Assembly: GCA_963966185.1 (NCBI GenBank)
Contig: CAWZYM010000341.1
Coordinates: forward strand, 256,001-320,000
Direction of reading: 5' to 3'
DNA length: 64,000 bases
From: Rhabditoides inermis
Lineage: Eukaryota > Nematoda > Chromadorea > Rhabditida > Rhabditidae
In this document: piece by piece, positions 9,947 through 23,132 of the stretch
Layout of the letters: every line of letters begins with the position of its first letter
Numbering within the stretch: position 1 is the stretch's first letter
Program-made: the position numbers and the translations under genes
Notes under the pieces: model-generated
What the model was told of the DNA's origin: nothing
Database searches by the model: none
What the model saw: only the letters and a program-made list of their open reading frames with translations

Positions 9947-10175
9947 GAGCTGGATTGAACAGTACAGTGTGTCGTAGTTTTGTGATGACAGAATTGGGAA
10001 ATGAAGAGAAGCTTTGTTTAGTAGTGTACTGTATCTGCTGTAATATTTGAATGTCTTGATCTAGATGAATCGATAACAAAGCAGGACGGACGCCTGGTGA
10101 GAGAGAGACGTCGAGTGAGAGTTTTGACGCGCTTTTTAGGGGTCCCTCGTCGGTCGGGAGCTGGGTCGAGTGGCA
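9947..10175. other. Rest of interrupted repeat and H4 upstream region
   Basis: To about 10,025 this is the right half of the histone-flank repeat. The remainder is the upstream region of H4, including GTTTTGACGCGCTTTTTAGG near 10,120-10,140, and nothing else recognised. Confidence 0.6.
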
Positions 10176-10181
10176 TATATG
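10176..10181 (+). promoter_or_regulatory. H4 TATA-like box
   Basis: CATATATG lies 49-55 bases before the H4 ATG, in a GC-rich context (GCGGGCGCCGCGG follows). It matches the placement of the boxes before H3 and H2B. Confidence 0.6.
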
Positions 10182-10216
10182 CGGGCGCCGCGGAGCAGTC
10201 ATCATCTCATTCGTGA

Positions 10217-10540
<324 letters not shown>

Positions 10541-10577
10541 GTCGTCCGATCTCAATGAGACCACCAACCAACCCAAC

Positions 10578-10593
10578 GGCCCTCTTTAGGGCC
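10578..10593 (+). terminator. H4 histone 3' stem-loop
   Basis: GGCCCT-CTTT-AGGGCC, preceded by AACCCAAC and followed by ACC. This is the six-bp-stem, four-base-loop SLBP element of replication-dependent histone mRNAs, in its nematode form with C at loop position one. Confidence 0.95.
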
Positions 10594-10599
10594 ACCTAT

Positions 10600-11474
<875 letters not shown>

Positions 11475-11508
11475 ATGCCTTCGTGAATCCACTCACATAG
11501 AACCCAAC

Positions 11509-11524
11509 GGCCCTCTTTAGGGCC
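11509..11524 (+). terminator. H3 histone 3' stem-loop
   Basis: Identical 16-base stem-loop to that of H4, with the same AACCCAAC leader and an ACCTAT tail. Confidence 0.95.
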
Positions 11525-11559
11525 ACCTATATGTGAAAGAAACTTATTGAATCTCACTG

Positions 11560-12060
11560 ATTCACCATTCACTTGATCTCTTTTCTATCAAACAATTTTG
11601 ATTATTGCATTTGTTTAGCTGTGATTTGTGTGAGAGGAGCTTCTTAGATAAACTAATGTGTGATTTTTAAGCGATGTTGTTGGGATATTTATAAGAAAGT
11701 TGTGCATATTGTATATAGTGATATTAGTATTGATGATTGCGTGGTGATAGTGTTGTTTGTAGAGAGTGTGTGAGTGACAGTACTGTGTTGTAGATGTGAT
11801 GGTGATATATTTTCGCTCCCATGCTTCATATCTCTCTCAGGCAGGTACGGATAAGTGTGTCTCTCCTCACTGCATAGGTCATTGTGCCGTTGTCATTCGA
11901 TCGATCGATATGCCGATGGTTGTTTCAAGAGTGACAGCAGGGGGTGAGAGAGAGGGGTGAGAAGATGCGGCTCGGGTCACTCACCACAGAACGCGACACT
12001 CGGTGAATCGCGCGCGCGATCCAAAGAGGGCGGAGCGACGAAACCCCGCCCTCCACCGAC
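11560..12060. other. H3-H2B intergenic region
   Basis: Spacer without ORF or RNA gene. TG/GA-rich stretches near 11,740-11,830, then GC-rich promoter-proximal sequence from about 12,000. Confidence 0.6.
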
Positions 12061-12064
12061 GGGG

Positions 12065-12073
12065 TATAAGATA
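12065..12073 (+). promoter_or_regulatory. H2B TATA-like box
   Basis: TATAAGATA lies 53-61 bases upstream of the H2B ATG, after the GC-rich block GCCCTCCACCGACGGGG. Confidence 0.65.
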
Positions 12074-12125
12074 GGGGAGGCGAGAGAAGGGGTACCACTC
12101 GGTTACACCGTCTGTCCCAGTTACC

Positions 12126-12497
12126 ATGCCGCCCAAGCCGTCCGCCAAGGGAGCCAAGAAGGCCGCCAAGTCGCAGAAGACCACCCGCACCGGAGACAAG
12201 AAGAAAAGAAAGAGCCGCAAGGAGTCTTACTCTGTCTACATCTACCGTGTGCTGAAGCAAGTCCACCCCGACACCGGAGTCTCCTCCAAGGCCATGTCGA
12301 TCATGAACTCGTTCGTCAACGACGTGTTCGAGCGCATCGCCGCCGAGGCCTCCCGTCTGGCCCACTACAACAAGAGGTCCACCATCTCCTCCCGCGAAAT
12401 CCAGACCGCGGTCCGTCTTATCCTTCCTGGAGAGCTTGCCAAGCACGCCGTCTCTGAGGGCACCAAGGCCGTCACCAAGTACACTTCCTCCAAGTAG
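12126..12497 (+). CDS. Histone H2B
   Basis: A 123-residue intronless frame. The N-terminal [14 protein letters not shown] tail is of nematode type. The histone fold from Lys-Glu-Ser-Tyr-Ser-Val-Tyr-Ile-Tyr to the Ala-Val-Thr-Lys-Tyr-Thr-Ser-Ser-Lys end is canonical, including the C-terminal ubiquitination-site Lys. H2B dimerises with H2A, but no H2A gene lies in this window, so the cluster is incomplete or H2A is elsewhere. TATA-like box upstream and SLBP stem-loop 31 bases downstream. Confidence 0.98.
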   Translation: MPPKPSAKGAKKAAKSQKTTRTGDKKKRKSRKESYSVYIYRVLKQVHPDTGVSSKAMSIMNSFVNDVFERIAAEASRLAHYNKRSTISSREIQTAVRLILPGELAKHAVSEGTKAVTKYTSSK

Positions 12498-12527
12498 ATT
12501 GGAGTAGTGCTTCACAACTAACCCAAC

Positions 12528-12543
12528 GGCCCTCTTTAGGGCC
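12528..12543 (+). terminator. H2B histone 3' stem-loop
   Basis: GGCCCT-CTTT-AGGGCC with AACCCAAC leader, identical to the H4 and H3 elements. The sequence just after it (GAAATCAAACTCATC) is the left boundary of the large tandem duplication. Confidence 0.95.
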
Positions 12544-12860
12544 ACCTATATGCGAAATCAAACTCATCTCGCTGTGTCGAGTCGATAGTCATATTCGATC
12601 TCGTTTTTTGCATCCATGAATATGTATTTCTTGATATTATGTTTTGTAGTGTTGGTTGGGAGTTTCGAGGTGAATTGATGATGTGCAACGGAAACTCGTT
12701 GCAAAGAGCTGGATTGAACAGTACAGTGTGTCGTAGTTTTGTGATGACACAATTGGGAAATGAAGAGAAGCTTTGTTTAGTGTAAGCGCCACGCACGCAC
12801 CCGCTACGCATTTTGGCGTGTAAGTCGTCCGATCTCAATCAGACCACCAACTAACCCAAC

Positions 12861-12876
12861 AGCCCTCATTAGGGCT
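12861..12876 (+). other. Orphan histone-type stem-loop without a histone gene
   Basis: AGCCCT-CATT-AGGGCT, preceded by GTCGTCCGATCTCAATCAG and AACCCAAC, which match the H4 3' region at 10,541-10,577. No H4 coding sequence precedes it beyond a possible remnant (GGCGTGTAAG against GGCGGATAAG). Both outer stem positions changed together (G-C to A-T), so the stem still pairs. In the copies near 18,033 and 23,468 the left arm is deleted. Confidence 0.8.
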
Positions 12877-12974
12877 ACCTATATGTGAAACAAACCATCA
12901 ATGTGGGCAAGAATGTGTATTCGATAGATTGAACCTGAGTGATCACAACATCATGGCGAACCCTTACTCGCTCT

Positions 12975-13135
12975 TCTCCCTTCTCTTGTTGGGTGGGGCA
13001 GGAGAGGCGAGGCGAGTGGCTGTCCGGGGAAGGGACATACTGGATGCCAGTCGACTCACCTCCTCCACCCACACCTGTCGTCGTCCCGCATCCGGACCAT
13101 TCATACTCGACTGGCGATCGGAAGGAGGCGCGTGT
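12975..13135. repeat. Dispersed repeat of about 200 bp, copy in unit 1
   Basis: Member of the family described at 6,870, with the core GGATGCCAGTCGACTCACC and the end GGCGATCGGAAGGAGGCGCG. Repeated at 18,143-18,304 and 23,578-23,751. Confidence 0.8.
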
Positions 13136-14604
13136 AAGAATAATACCTCAATTTTGGAAAATTAATTTACCTCAAATTTGGAAAATTAAAATTGATACGC
13201 ACTGTTACTTAAATATTAACAGATACATACAAACACGAAACGTTATTGTTTCCATACAAAACGGACTGACACATTAGTTTATTTACAAGTACATCCTTAT
13301 CAGCACACTTATGTTCCTCCGCCTATCCCTCAATAAAAATGATATGGAAACACCAGTACCCCATGTTACTTGCTATCCGAAAGTCACCGACAATTTCATC
13401 ATGTCCAGAATCATGATGAGAAAGTGGTAACACTCGGCGTACAAGAACATACATTACTAGAACCAGACTAAAAATAAATATATGACAGATATTATCGAGA
13501 TTAATGGTAATCCAAAACGTGAATTTGAGATTACGCTTACTAGAAATCTGTTCACCCACCAACAGAAGAAGGGAGAGTATAGTATAGAATTTGATCTTCC
13601 CCGACGAATTGGCGATTTCGCGAAGTGCGGACACAATCACGCTCGTGGCGATGTTGGATGCAGACGTCTCCGGTTCCAAAGGTGGGCCGGCTACGAGCAT
13701 GGACCACACCAAGCTGTGCACCGTGAGAGCTATAAAAATGTTATACTATTGCAAATCACCAAAAAAGTCCCACGCAGCCATGCTCTTGGCGATTGGCCAT
13801 GCTAGGCGCTTGTCTCGCAACCGATCACCATCTTGACGGCAGCAAGCAGCGCCACTCGAAGTGGGCCATGGCGGCCTATCTTCCCGTTGTACATCATCCG
13901 TCTTGAACATGATCTAAAAGTCAGACACCTCACCCTGAGGTGTCTTCGCTATTCTTTGAACTCGAACTGAAAAGTCATTTCAGATAAAATATGATATTAT
14001 GTTCTCCTGAAAGGTCGACCCCGCAGAGGACTGCATTTCGAACCGTTGCGTATCAACAGTTCGAAACGCAGTACAACACGGGGCCAAACACGAGAGCATA
14101 ACTAGTAATTTAACAAGTACAATAACTCACATTGAAGCATGCAGAATAAACTTTAGTCGAGGTTAGCGCAATGAATATGTATTGCGTACCAAAGTGCCAA
14201 AAATAAAACTGGCAGAGATTCAGCGGAGAAAGAATACAGACATACGTAGGCCAAACGCCTAAACGGATCACTGAATTTTTACTCCGCATCGCACATGTTC
14301 GCTGCGTATCTGATGCTTTTGAGCTGATACGCACCGATTTTTACCGTATGCATTTGGCGCGAACATTTTACAGGAAGGTTTTTTTTATTTATTTTACAGC
14401 ACATCATGCATAGTTTAATTACTCTCTCATGGTACAGTTGTTTGCAAATATAAACTGGATGTGGGCACACTTTATTGAACGTAACTATACGAAACACAGA
14501 CATCTCAAATAACATGTACCTGTTTTAGATTAGATTCAAATTATCTCAGAAGTACAGTGTGCAATACAATTGCAATTTAATAATTGTCAGTGATAAAACA
14601 ATCA
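13136..14604. other. Unit-1 block without a firm gene
   Basis: Contains the minus-strand frame at 13,323-13,721 and two clear palindromes. AGACACCTCA-CCC-TGAGGTGTCT lies near 13,922-13,944. CTGCATTTCGAAC/GTTCGAAACGCAG (one mismatch) lies at 14,031-14,071. Parts recur, decayed, at 23,850 and 27,687. No RNA gene recognised. Confidence 0.6.
13323..13721 (-). other. Hydrophobic open frame, 132 residues, identity uncertain
   Basis: The frame has hydrophobic segments (for example Leu-Ser-Leu-Leu-Leu-Leu-Val and Ile-Phe-Ile-Phe-Ser-Leu-Val-Leu-Val) that could be membrane helices, loosely like a fragment of a nematode serpentine receptor. There is no start context, no flanking splice model I can defend, and no family motif. 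It is duplicated at 18,492-18,890. Could equally be chance in AT-rich DNA. Confidence 0.2.
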
Positions 14605-14640
14605 ATCAATCAATCAATCGTTTATCCGGAATCGTTATAT
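14605..14640 (-). mobile_element. 3' end of a decayed non-LTR element
   Basis: Read on the minus strand, CCGGATAAACGATTGATTG is followed by further GATT repeats. This resembles the GGATAAACAATTATT terminus of the element at 8,313. Body sequence upstream (14,640-15,050) is not recognisable as coding. Also at 19,775-19,800. Confidence 0.5.
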
Positions 14641-15054
14641 CTGAATATGACAACACAATCATCATGATATGAAGCATACAGTAGTGCCTAAGATGCTAGA
14701 TACATAATAAGCTAACGCCGGGGAAAGACAGGTAGGCTGACGGGGTTAGTGGTGGAAGACGATACTTGATCGATAATCATTCCTGGACCATTAGAGTACC
14801 ATTCTTGACGTGTAGAGCTCCGGGTTTCCCTTTGCTTCTATGCCAACTAGTATCTCCTCGCGCCATAGCTGCTTCCACATGAGGATACTTCCCGCCGCCT
14901 CACTGGTTTCTCGGGAAGGATTCTTGTCGATGACCGAACATTCGGCGGCGGCGGGGCAAAATGAGGACCCGACCGCACGCCGCGGGGAAAAGAAGAAGAA
15001 GAAGAATAAGAAGAATATAAAACAATATTATCTCGAAATGACATGGTCTTTTTT

Positions 15055-15268
15055 CTCACTTCTCTTGCTGTTGTTGGATGAGGCTGCAGAGACGAGGCGA
15101 GTAGTGGCTGCCCGAGTGGCTGCCTGGATATTCGGATAGGAGAAGACAGAGGAGACGCCAGTCGACTCGTCTCCTCCCACCCGACCGCGCCCCTCTCATT
15201 CGGACCATCCACACTCGACTGACGGGGAGCGAGAGTGGCGATCGGAAGGAGGCGCGTGGCCTCTCTCT

Positions 15269-15310
<42 letters not shown>
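15055..15310. repeat. Dispersed repeat of about 200 bp plus CT tract
   Basis: Copy of the 6,870 family ending GGAAGGAGGCGCGTGG at 15,257, followed by a CT microsatellite to 15,310. Repeated at 20,223-20,478. Confidence 0.85.
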
Positions 15311-15311
<1 letters not shown>

Positions 15312-15527
15312 GTTAATGTTTATTCCCGTAACGTGTTGGATGACTTGCTGACCGTAGATAATCTGGTGTTAGTGATGTAAAGAAACGAGCAGACGAAGAA
15401 ACTTTGACGGAGACCGTCTGAGAAAACACGACAATATGTAGAACCCACTGTGCAAGGCTCTCTCTCCATCAGCGGCGTGTTGCGAGTCGAGCTCACTTGT
15501 TGTCGCTCACGTGAGAGAGAGAGAGAA

Positions 15528-15567
<40 letters not shown>

Positions 15568-15913
15568 GTTCAAGTGAGCGACGACAAGTGAGCTCGACTC
15601 GCAACACGCCAATCTCGCTGAGAAGAGTCTCCAGATCCATTACCCTGTCATGATCTCATAAGTAACCAAAAAATAGACAAAAATATATAATCATTCACAT
15701 TCAGCATGTCCCGCGCGCGCAAGCGCCCACAATCAGCTGTTCAGATGTGGTATGAACCGCCTTTTGTAACTTCTAGGAACCGTAAATTATGCCGTGACGT
15801 GACCCAGCGCTATATCATCACTCTTTTTTTTTGAATTCCCAATTCCGAAGACATTTCTGAGGAGGCTGCCTCTTAACAGGGCAATTCGGGGGTGTTTCGA
15901 AGGCAATTCGGGA

Positions 15914-16315
15914 GTGTTTCTTCGAAACAGTCACTATCATCTCGAGTACGGTACCTGCGTCTTCAACCCTCACGACCAGGCATCCATCAAGCAGCTGGAA
16001 AGGGTACAAAACTACGTCACCCGACTCATTCTTGGTAGGTGTAACAGCGTCAGCCATGGAGCCGACCATCGCAACGCGATTCTGGGCCTCCACTCACTCC
16101 AACAACGGCGGCACGTTAAGGACATCGTGATGTTCTACAAGATTCTGGCCGGATTCGTCGCCATTGACCGGGAAGGGTTGTTTGACCTACGCCCTTCCCG
16201 GGGTTTACGCGGTCATGAAATACGGGTAGTCCGACCTCGATTCCGAGTCAGCGCCCGGGAACATGTATTTAATGTCCGCGTCACTAGCGTCACGTCACTG
16301 GTTCTCTCCCTCTTC
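15914..16315 (+). mobile_element. Reverse transcriptase C-terminal relic
   Basis: A frame with Leu-Glu-Tyr-Gly-Thr-Cys-Val-Phe-Asn-Pro-His, Gln-Leu-Glu-Arg-Val-Gln-Asn-Tyr-Val-Thr-Arg and His-Val-Lys-Asp-Ile-Val-Met-Phe-Tyr-Lys-Ile-Leu. These are the thumb-domain landmarks of non-LTR (CR1-like) reverse transcriptases. The catalytic palm is absent. After about 16,315 the frame runs into CT microsatellite and is not real. It differs in sequence from the element at 8,552. Confidence 0.75.
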
Positions 16316-16444
16316 TCCTTCTCTCCACCTTTCTCTCCCTCCCTCTTTCTTCCTCTCTTCCTCTCTGCCTTCTGCTTGCTGGTTGTGAGGGTGAGAAGGA
16401 GAGAAAGCGAGTCGAGCTCACTTGTCGTCGCTCATTTAAACCAG

Positions 16445-16480
<36 letters not shown>

Positions 16481-16493
16481 GCTCTCGCTCTCG

Positions 16494-16559
<66 letters not shown>

Positions 16560-16869
16560 GCTCTCTCTCTCCTCTATGACTGCCATTTGCTCTCGTTCTC
16601 GCTCTCTCTCCTCTATGACTGTCATTTTTATCATTTTTATTCGTTTATTTTTAGTCATTTTTATTCGTAGAAACAGAGGAGATAACCAGTAGACTCGCCA
16701 TTCTCGACCCAAGAATGGCGATCGGGAGCAGGCGCGTGAAGAGTAGACAAGATCCGGGAGAGATGGAGGGCGAACAAGATGAATGGTCCCTACATTTCTC
16801 TGTCCCGCTCCACAACACCGATACAGATACGGGTCTAGAAGTGAATTGAGAGAGAGAGGAGAGAGAGAA

Positions 16870-16924
<55 letters not shown>

Positions 16925-16926
<2 letters not shown>

Positions 16927-17135
16927 TTCAAGTGAGCGACAAAAGGTGAGCTCGACTCGCAACACGCCGCTCTCGCTGCTCTATTCGTCGAATGCGAGCT
17001 GCGTGCCGGCCGGGTAGACTGCGCACACTCGGCACACACTGCCCACTCACACTTCACACGCGCACCAACCACTGCAACCAGCACCACTCTCAGTCACTAC
17101 CATCGAACCTTGATACAAATGACAGTCATAGAAGA

Positions 17136-17200
<65 letters not shown>

Positions 17201-17430
17201 GTTCAAGTGAGCGACAACAGGTGAGCTCGACTCGCAACACGCTGCTTTCGCTGCTCTTTTCGTCGAATGCGAGTTGCCGGCCGGGTAGACTGCGCACACT
17301 CGGCAGACACTGCCCACTCACACTTCACACAAGCACCAACCACTGCAACCAGCACCACTCTCATTCACTACCATCGTACCTTGACACAAATGACAGTCAT
17401 AGAGGAGAGAGAGAGAGAAAGAGAAAGAGA

Positions 17431-17471
<41 letters not shown>

Positions 17472-17680
17472 GTTCAAGTGAGCGACAACAGGTGAGCTCG
17501 ACTCGCAACACGCCGCTTTCGCTGCTCTCTTCGCCAAATGCGAGCTGCGTGCCGGCCGGGTAGACTGCGCACACTCGGCACACACTGCCCACTCACACTT
17601 CACACAAGCACCAACCAATGCAACCAGCACCACTCTCAGTCACTACCATCGTAACTTGATACAAATGGCAGTCATAGAGG
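16925..17680. repeat. Minisatellite of 245-bp type, three units
   Basis: Units begin near 16,919, 17,195 and 17,466 (TGGTTCAAGTGAGCGACAA) with GA tracts of variable length between them. Same family as 7,413-8,115. Confidence 0.9.
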
Positions 17681-20435
17681 AGAGAGAGAGAGTCACCTGT
17701 GAAATCAAACTCATCTCGCTGTGTGAAATCAAACTCATCTCGCTGTGTCGAGTCAATAGTCATATTCGATCTCGTTTATTTTGCATCCATGAATATGTAT
17801 TTCCTGATATCTTGTTTTGTAGTGTTGGTTGGGACTTTTCGAGGTGAATTGATGATGTGCAACGGAAACTCGTTGCAAAGAGCTGGATTGAACAGTACAG
17901 TGTGTCGTAGTTTTGTGATGACAGAATTGGGAAACGAAGAGAAGCTTTGTTCAGTGTAAACGCCACGCACGCATCCGCTACGCATTTGGCGGGTAAGTCG
18001 TCCGATCTCAATCAGACCACCAACTAACCCAACCTCATTAGGGCTACCTATATGTGAAACAAACCATTAAGGTGGGCAAAAATGTGTATTCGATAGATTT
18101 AACCTGAGTGATCACAACATCATGGCGAACCCTTACTCGCTCTTCTCCCTTCTCTTGTTGGGTGGGGCAGGAGAGGCGAGGCGAGTGGCTGTCCGGGGAA
18201 GGGACATACTGGATGCCAGTCGACTCACCTCCTCCACCCACACCTGTCGTCGTCCCGCATCCGGACCATTCATACTCGACTGGCGATCGGAAGGAGGCGC
18301 GTGTAAGAATAATACCTCAATTTTGGAAAATTAATTTACCTCAAATTTGGAAAATTAAAATTGATACGCACTGTTACTTAAATATTAACAGATACATACA
18401 AACACGAAACGTTATTGTTTCCATACAAAACGGACTGACACATTAGTTTATTTACAAGTACATCCTTATCAGCACACTTATGTTCCTCCGCCTATCCCTC
18501 AATAAAAATGATATGGAAACACCAGTACCCCATGTTACTTGCTATCCGAAAGTCACCGACAATTTCATCATGTCCAGAATCATGATGAGAAAGTGGTAAC
18601 ACTCGGCGTACAAGAACATACATTACTAGAACCAGACTAAAAATAAATATATGACAGATATTATCGAGATTAATGGTAATCCAAAACGTGAATTTGAGAT
18701 TACGCTTACTAGAAATCTGTTCACCCACCAACAGAAGAAGGGAGAGTATAGTATAGAATTTGATCTTCCCCGACGAATTGGCGATTTCGCGAAGTGCGGA
18801 CACAATCACGCTCGTGGCGATGTTGGATGCAGACGTCTCCGGTTCCAAAGGTGGGCCGGCTACGAGCATGGACCACACCAAGCTGTGCACCGTGAGAGCT
18901 ATAAAAATGTTATACTATTGCAAATCACCAAAAAAGTCCCACGCAGCCATGCTCTTGGCGATTGGCCATGCTAGGCGCTTGTCTCGCAACCGATCACCAT
19001 CTTGACGGCAGCAAGCAGCGCCACTCGAAGTGGGCCATGGCGGCCTATCTTCCCGTTGTACATCATCCGTCTTGAACATGATCTAAAAGTCAGACACCTC
19101 ACCCTGAGGTGTCTTCGCTATTCTTTGAACTCGAACTGAAAAGTCATTTCAGATAAAATATGATATTATGTTCTCCTGAAAGGTCGACCCCGCAGAGGAC
19201 TGCATTTCGAACCGTTGCGTATCAACAGTTCGAAACGCAGTACAACACGGGGCCAAACACGAGAGCATAACTAGTAATTTAACAAGTACAATAACTCACA
19301 TTGAAGCATGCAGAATAAACTTTAGTCGAGGTTAGCGCAATGAATATGTATTGCGTATCAAAGTGCCAAAAATAAAACTGGCAGAGATTCAGCGGAGAAA
19401 GAATACAGACATACGTAGGCCAAACGCCTAAACGGATCACTGAATTTTTACTCCGCATCGCACATGTTCGCTGCGTATCTGATGCTTTTGAGCTGATACG
19501 CACCGATTTTTACCGTATGCATTTGGCGCGAACATTTTACAGGAAGGTTTTTTTTATTTATTTTACAGCACATCATGCATAGTTTAATTACTCTCTCATG
19601 GTACAGTTGTTTGCAAATATAAACTGGATGTGGGCACACTTTATTGAACGTAACTATACGAAACACAGACATCTCAAATAACATGTACCTGTTTTAGATT
19701 AGATTCAAATTATCTCAGAAGTACAGTGTGCAATACAATTGCAATTTAATAATTGTCAGTGATAAAACAATCAATCAATCAATCAATCGTTTATCCGGAA
19801 TCGTTATATCTGAATATGACAACACAATCATCATGATATGAAGCATACAGTAGTGCCTAAGATGCTAGATACATAATAAGCTAACGCCGGGGAAAGACAG
19901 GTAGGCTGACGGGGTTAGTGGTGGAAGACGATACTTGATCGATAATCATTCCTGGACCATTAGAGTACCATTCTTGACGTGTAGAGCTCCGGGTTTCCCT
20001 TTGCTTCTATGCCAACTAGTATCTCCTCGCGCCATAGCTGCTTCCACATGAGGATACTTCCCGCCGCCTCACTGGTTTCTCGGGAAGGATTCTTGTCGAT
20101 GACCGAACATTCGGCGGCGGCGGGGCAAAATGAGGACCCGACCGCACGCCGCGGGGAAAAGAAGAATAAGAAGAATAAGAAGAATATAAAACAATATTAT
20201 CTCGAAATGACATGGTCTTTTTTCTCACTTCTCTTGCTGTTGTTGGATGAGGCTGCAGAGACGAGGCGAGTAGTGGCTGCCCGAGTGGCTGCCTGGATAT
20301 TCGGATAGGAGAAGACAGAGGAGACGCCAGTCGACTCGTCTCCTCCCACCCGACCGCGCCCCTCTCATTCGGACCATCCACACTCGACTGACGGGGAGCG
20401 AGAGTGGCGATCGGAAGGAGGCGCGTGGCCTCTCT

Positions 20436-20479
<44 letters not shown>

Positions 20480-20692
20480 AATGTTTATTCCCGTAACGTG
20501 TTGGATGACTTGCTGACCGTAGATAATCTGGTGTTAGTGATGTAAAGAAACGAGCAGACGAAGAAACTTTGACGGAGACCGTCTGAGAAAACACGACAAT
20601 ATGTAGAACCCACTGTGCAAGGCTCTCTCTCCATCAGCGGCGTGTTGCGAGTCGAGCTCACTTGTTGTCGCTCACGTGAGAGAGAGAGAGAA

Positions 20693-20742
<50 letters not shown>

Positions 20743-21088
20743 GTTCAAGTGAGCGACGACAAGTGAGCTCGACTCGCAACACGCCAATCTCGCTGAGAAG
20801 AGTCTCCAGATCCATTACCCTGTCATGATCTCATAAGTAACCAAAAAATAGACAAAAATATATAATCATTCACATTCAGCATGTCCCGCGCGCGCAAGCG
20901 CCCACAATCAGCTGTTCAGATGTGGTATGAACCGCCTTTTGTAACTTCTAGGAACCGTAAATTATGCCGTGACGTGACCCAGCGCTATATCATCACTCTT
21001 TTTTTTTGAATTCCCAATTCCGAAGACATTTCTGAGGAGGCTGCCTCTTAACAGGGCAATTCGGGGGTGTTTCGAAGGCAATTCGGGA

Positions 21089-21490
21089 GTGTTTCTTCGA
21101 AACAGTCACTATCATCTCGAGTACGGTACCTGCGTCTTCAACCCTCACGACCAGGCATCCATCAAGCAGCTGGAAAGGGTACAAAACTACGTCACCCGAC
21201 TCATTCTTGGTAGGTGTAACAGCGTCAGCCATGGAGCCGACCATCGCAACGCGATTCTGGGCCTCCACTCACTCCAACAACGGCGGCACGTTAAGGACAT
21301 CGTGATGTTCTACAAGATTCTGGCCGGATTCGTCGCCATTGACCGGGAAGGGTTGTTTGACCTACGCCCTTCCCGGGGTTTACGCGGTCATGAAATACGG
21401 GTAGTCCGACCTCGATTCCGAGTCAGCGCCCGGGAACATGTATTTAATGTCCGCGTCACTAGCGTCACGTCACTGGTTCTCTCCCTCTTC
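21089..21490 (+). mobile_element. Reverse transcriptase relic, second copy
   Basis: Identical over the visible coding stretch to the relic at 15,914-16,315, carried by the tandem duplication. Confidence 0.75.
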
Positions 21491-21616
21491 TCCTTCTCTC
21501 CACCTTTCTCTCCCTCCCTCTTTCTTCCTCTCTTCCTCTCTGCCTTCTGCTTGCTGGTTGTGAGGGTGAGAAGGAGAGAAAGCGAGTCGAGCTCACTTGT
21601 CGTCGCTCATTTAAAC

Positions 21617-21665
<49 letters not shown>

Positions 21666-21678
21666 GCTCTCGCTCTCG

Positions 21679-21733
<55 letters not shown>

Positions 21734-22043
21734 GCTCTCTCTCTCCTCTATGACTGCCATTTGCTCTCGTTCTCGCTCTCTCTCCTCTATGACTGTCATT
21801 TTTATCATTTTTATTCGTTTATTTTTAGTCATTTTTATTCGTAGAAACAGAGGAGATAACCAGTAGACTCGCCATTCTCGACCCAAGAATGGCGATCGGG
21901 AGCAGGCGCGTGAAGAGTAGACAAGATCCGGGAGAGATGGAGGGCGAACAAGATGAATGGTCCCTACATTTCTCTGTCCCGCTCCACAACACCGATACAG
22001 ATACGGGTCTAGAAGTGAATTGAGAGAGAGAGGAGAGAGAGAA

Positions 22044-22084
<41 letters not shown>

Positions 22085-22086
<2 letters not shown>

Positions 22087-22582
22087 TTCAAGTGAGCGAC
22101 AAAAGGTGAGCTCGACTCGCAACACGCCGCTCTCGCTGCTCTATTCGTCGAATGCGAGCTGCGTGCCGGCCGGGTAGACTGCGCACACTCGGCACACACT
22201 GCCCACTCACACTTCACACGCGCACCAACCACTGCAACCAGCACCACTCTCAGTCACTACCATCGTACTTTGATACAAATGACAGTCATAGAGGAGAGAG
22301 AGAAAGAGAGAGAGAGAAAGAGAAAGAGAAAGAGAGAGAGAGAGGGAGAGAGAGACTGGTTCGTGAGCGACAACAGGTGAGCTCGACTCGCAACACGCCG
22401 CTTTCGCTGCTCTCTTCGTCGAAGGCGAGTTGCCGGCCGGGTAGACTGCGCACACTCGGCACACACTGCCCACTCACACTTCACACGCGCACCAACCACT
22501 GCAACCAGCACCACTCTCAGTCACTACCATCGAACCTTGATACAAATGACAGTCATAGAAGAGAGAGAGAAAGAGAGAGAGA

Positions 22583-22630
<48 letters not shown>

Positions 22631-22857
22631 CTGGTTCGTGAGCGACAACAGGTGAGCTCGACTCGCAACACGCCGCTTTCGCTGCTCTCTTCGTCGAAGG
22701 CGAGTTGCCGGCCGGGTAGACTGCGCACACTCGGCAGACACTGCCCACTCACACTTCACACAAGCACCAACCACTGCAACCAGCACCACTCTCATTCACT
22801 ACCATCGTACCTTGACACAAATGACAGTCATAGAGGAGAGAGAGAGAGAGAAAGAGA

Positions 22858-22906
<49 letters not shown>

Positions 22907-23115
22907 GTTCAAGTGAGCGACAACAGGTGAGCTCGACTCGCAACACGCCGCTTTCGCTGCTCTCTTCGCCAAATGCGAGCTGCGTGCCGGCCGGGTAGAC
23001 TGCGCACACTCGGCACACACTGCCCACTCACACTTCACACAAGCACCAACCAATGCAACCAGCACCACTCTCAGTCACTACCATCGTAACTTGATACAAA
23101 TGGCAGTCATAGAGG
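22085..23115. repeat. Minisatellite of 245-bp type, four units
   Basis: Units begin near 22,079, 22,352, 22,627 and 22,901. Two of them carry TGGTTCGTGAGCG in place of TGGTTCAAGTGAGCG, so the array gained a unit by local duplication after unit 1 and unit 2 separated. Confidence 0.9.
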
Positions 23116-23132
23116 AGAGAGAGAGAGTCACC

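Larger units (their letters stand above)
12547..17698. repeat. Tandem duplication of about 5.2 kb, unit 1
   Basis: The unit starts immediately 3' of the H2B stem-loop and repeats with an offset of about 5,169 bp in its first half. Visible differences from unit 2 are few (for example GCGTACC/GCGTATC near 14,188 and 19,357) apart from GA/CT tract lengths. Contents in order: histone 3' debris, dispersed repeat, ORF-poor unique block, retroelement tail, second dispersed repeat, GA tracts, RT relic, 245-bp minisatellite. Either very recent, gene-converted, or partly an assembly artefact. Confidence 0.95.
17699..23132. repeat. Tandem duplication, unit 2
   Basis: Nearly identical to unit 1 in every sub-feature. 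It differs mainly by one extra minisatellite unit and by tract lengths, so its length is about 5.43 kb against about 5.15 kb. Confidence 0.95.

Noticed and set aside
13323..14515. Several minus-strand frames in the 5.2-kb unit as possible receptor genes
   Set aside because: No family motif, no splice model, AT-rich composition; identical copies reflect duplication and not selection.
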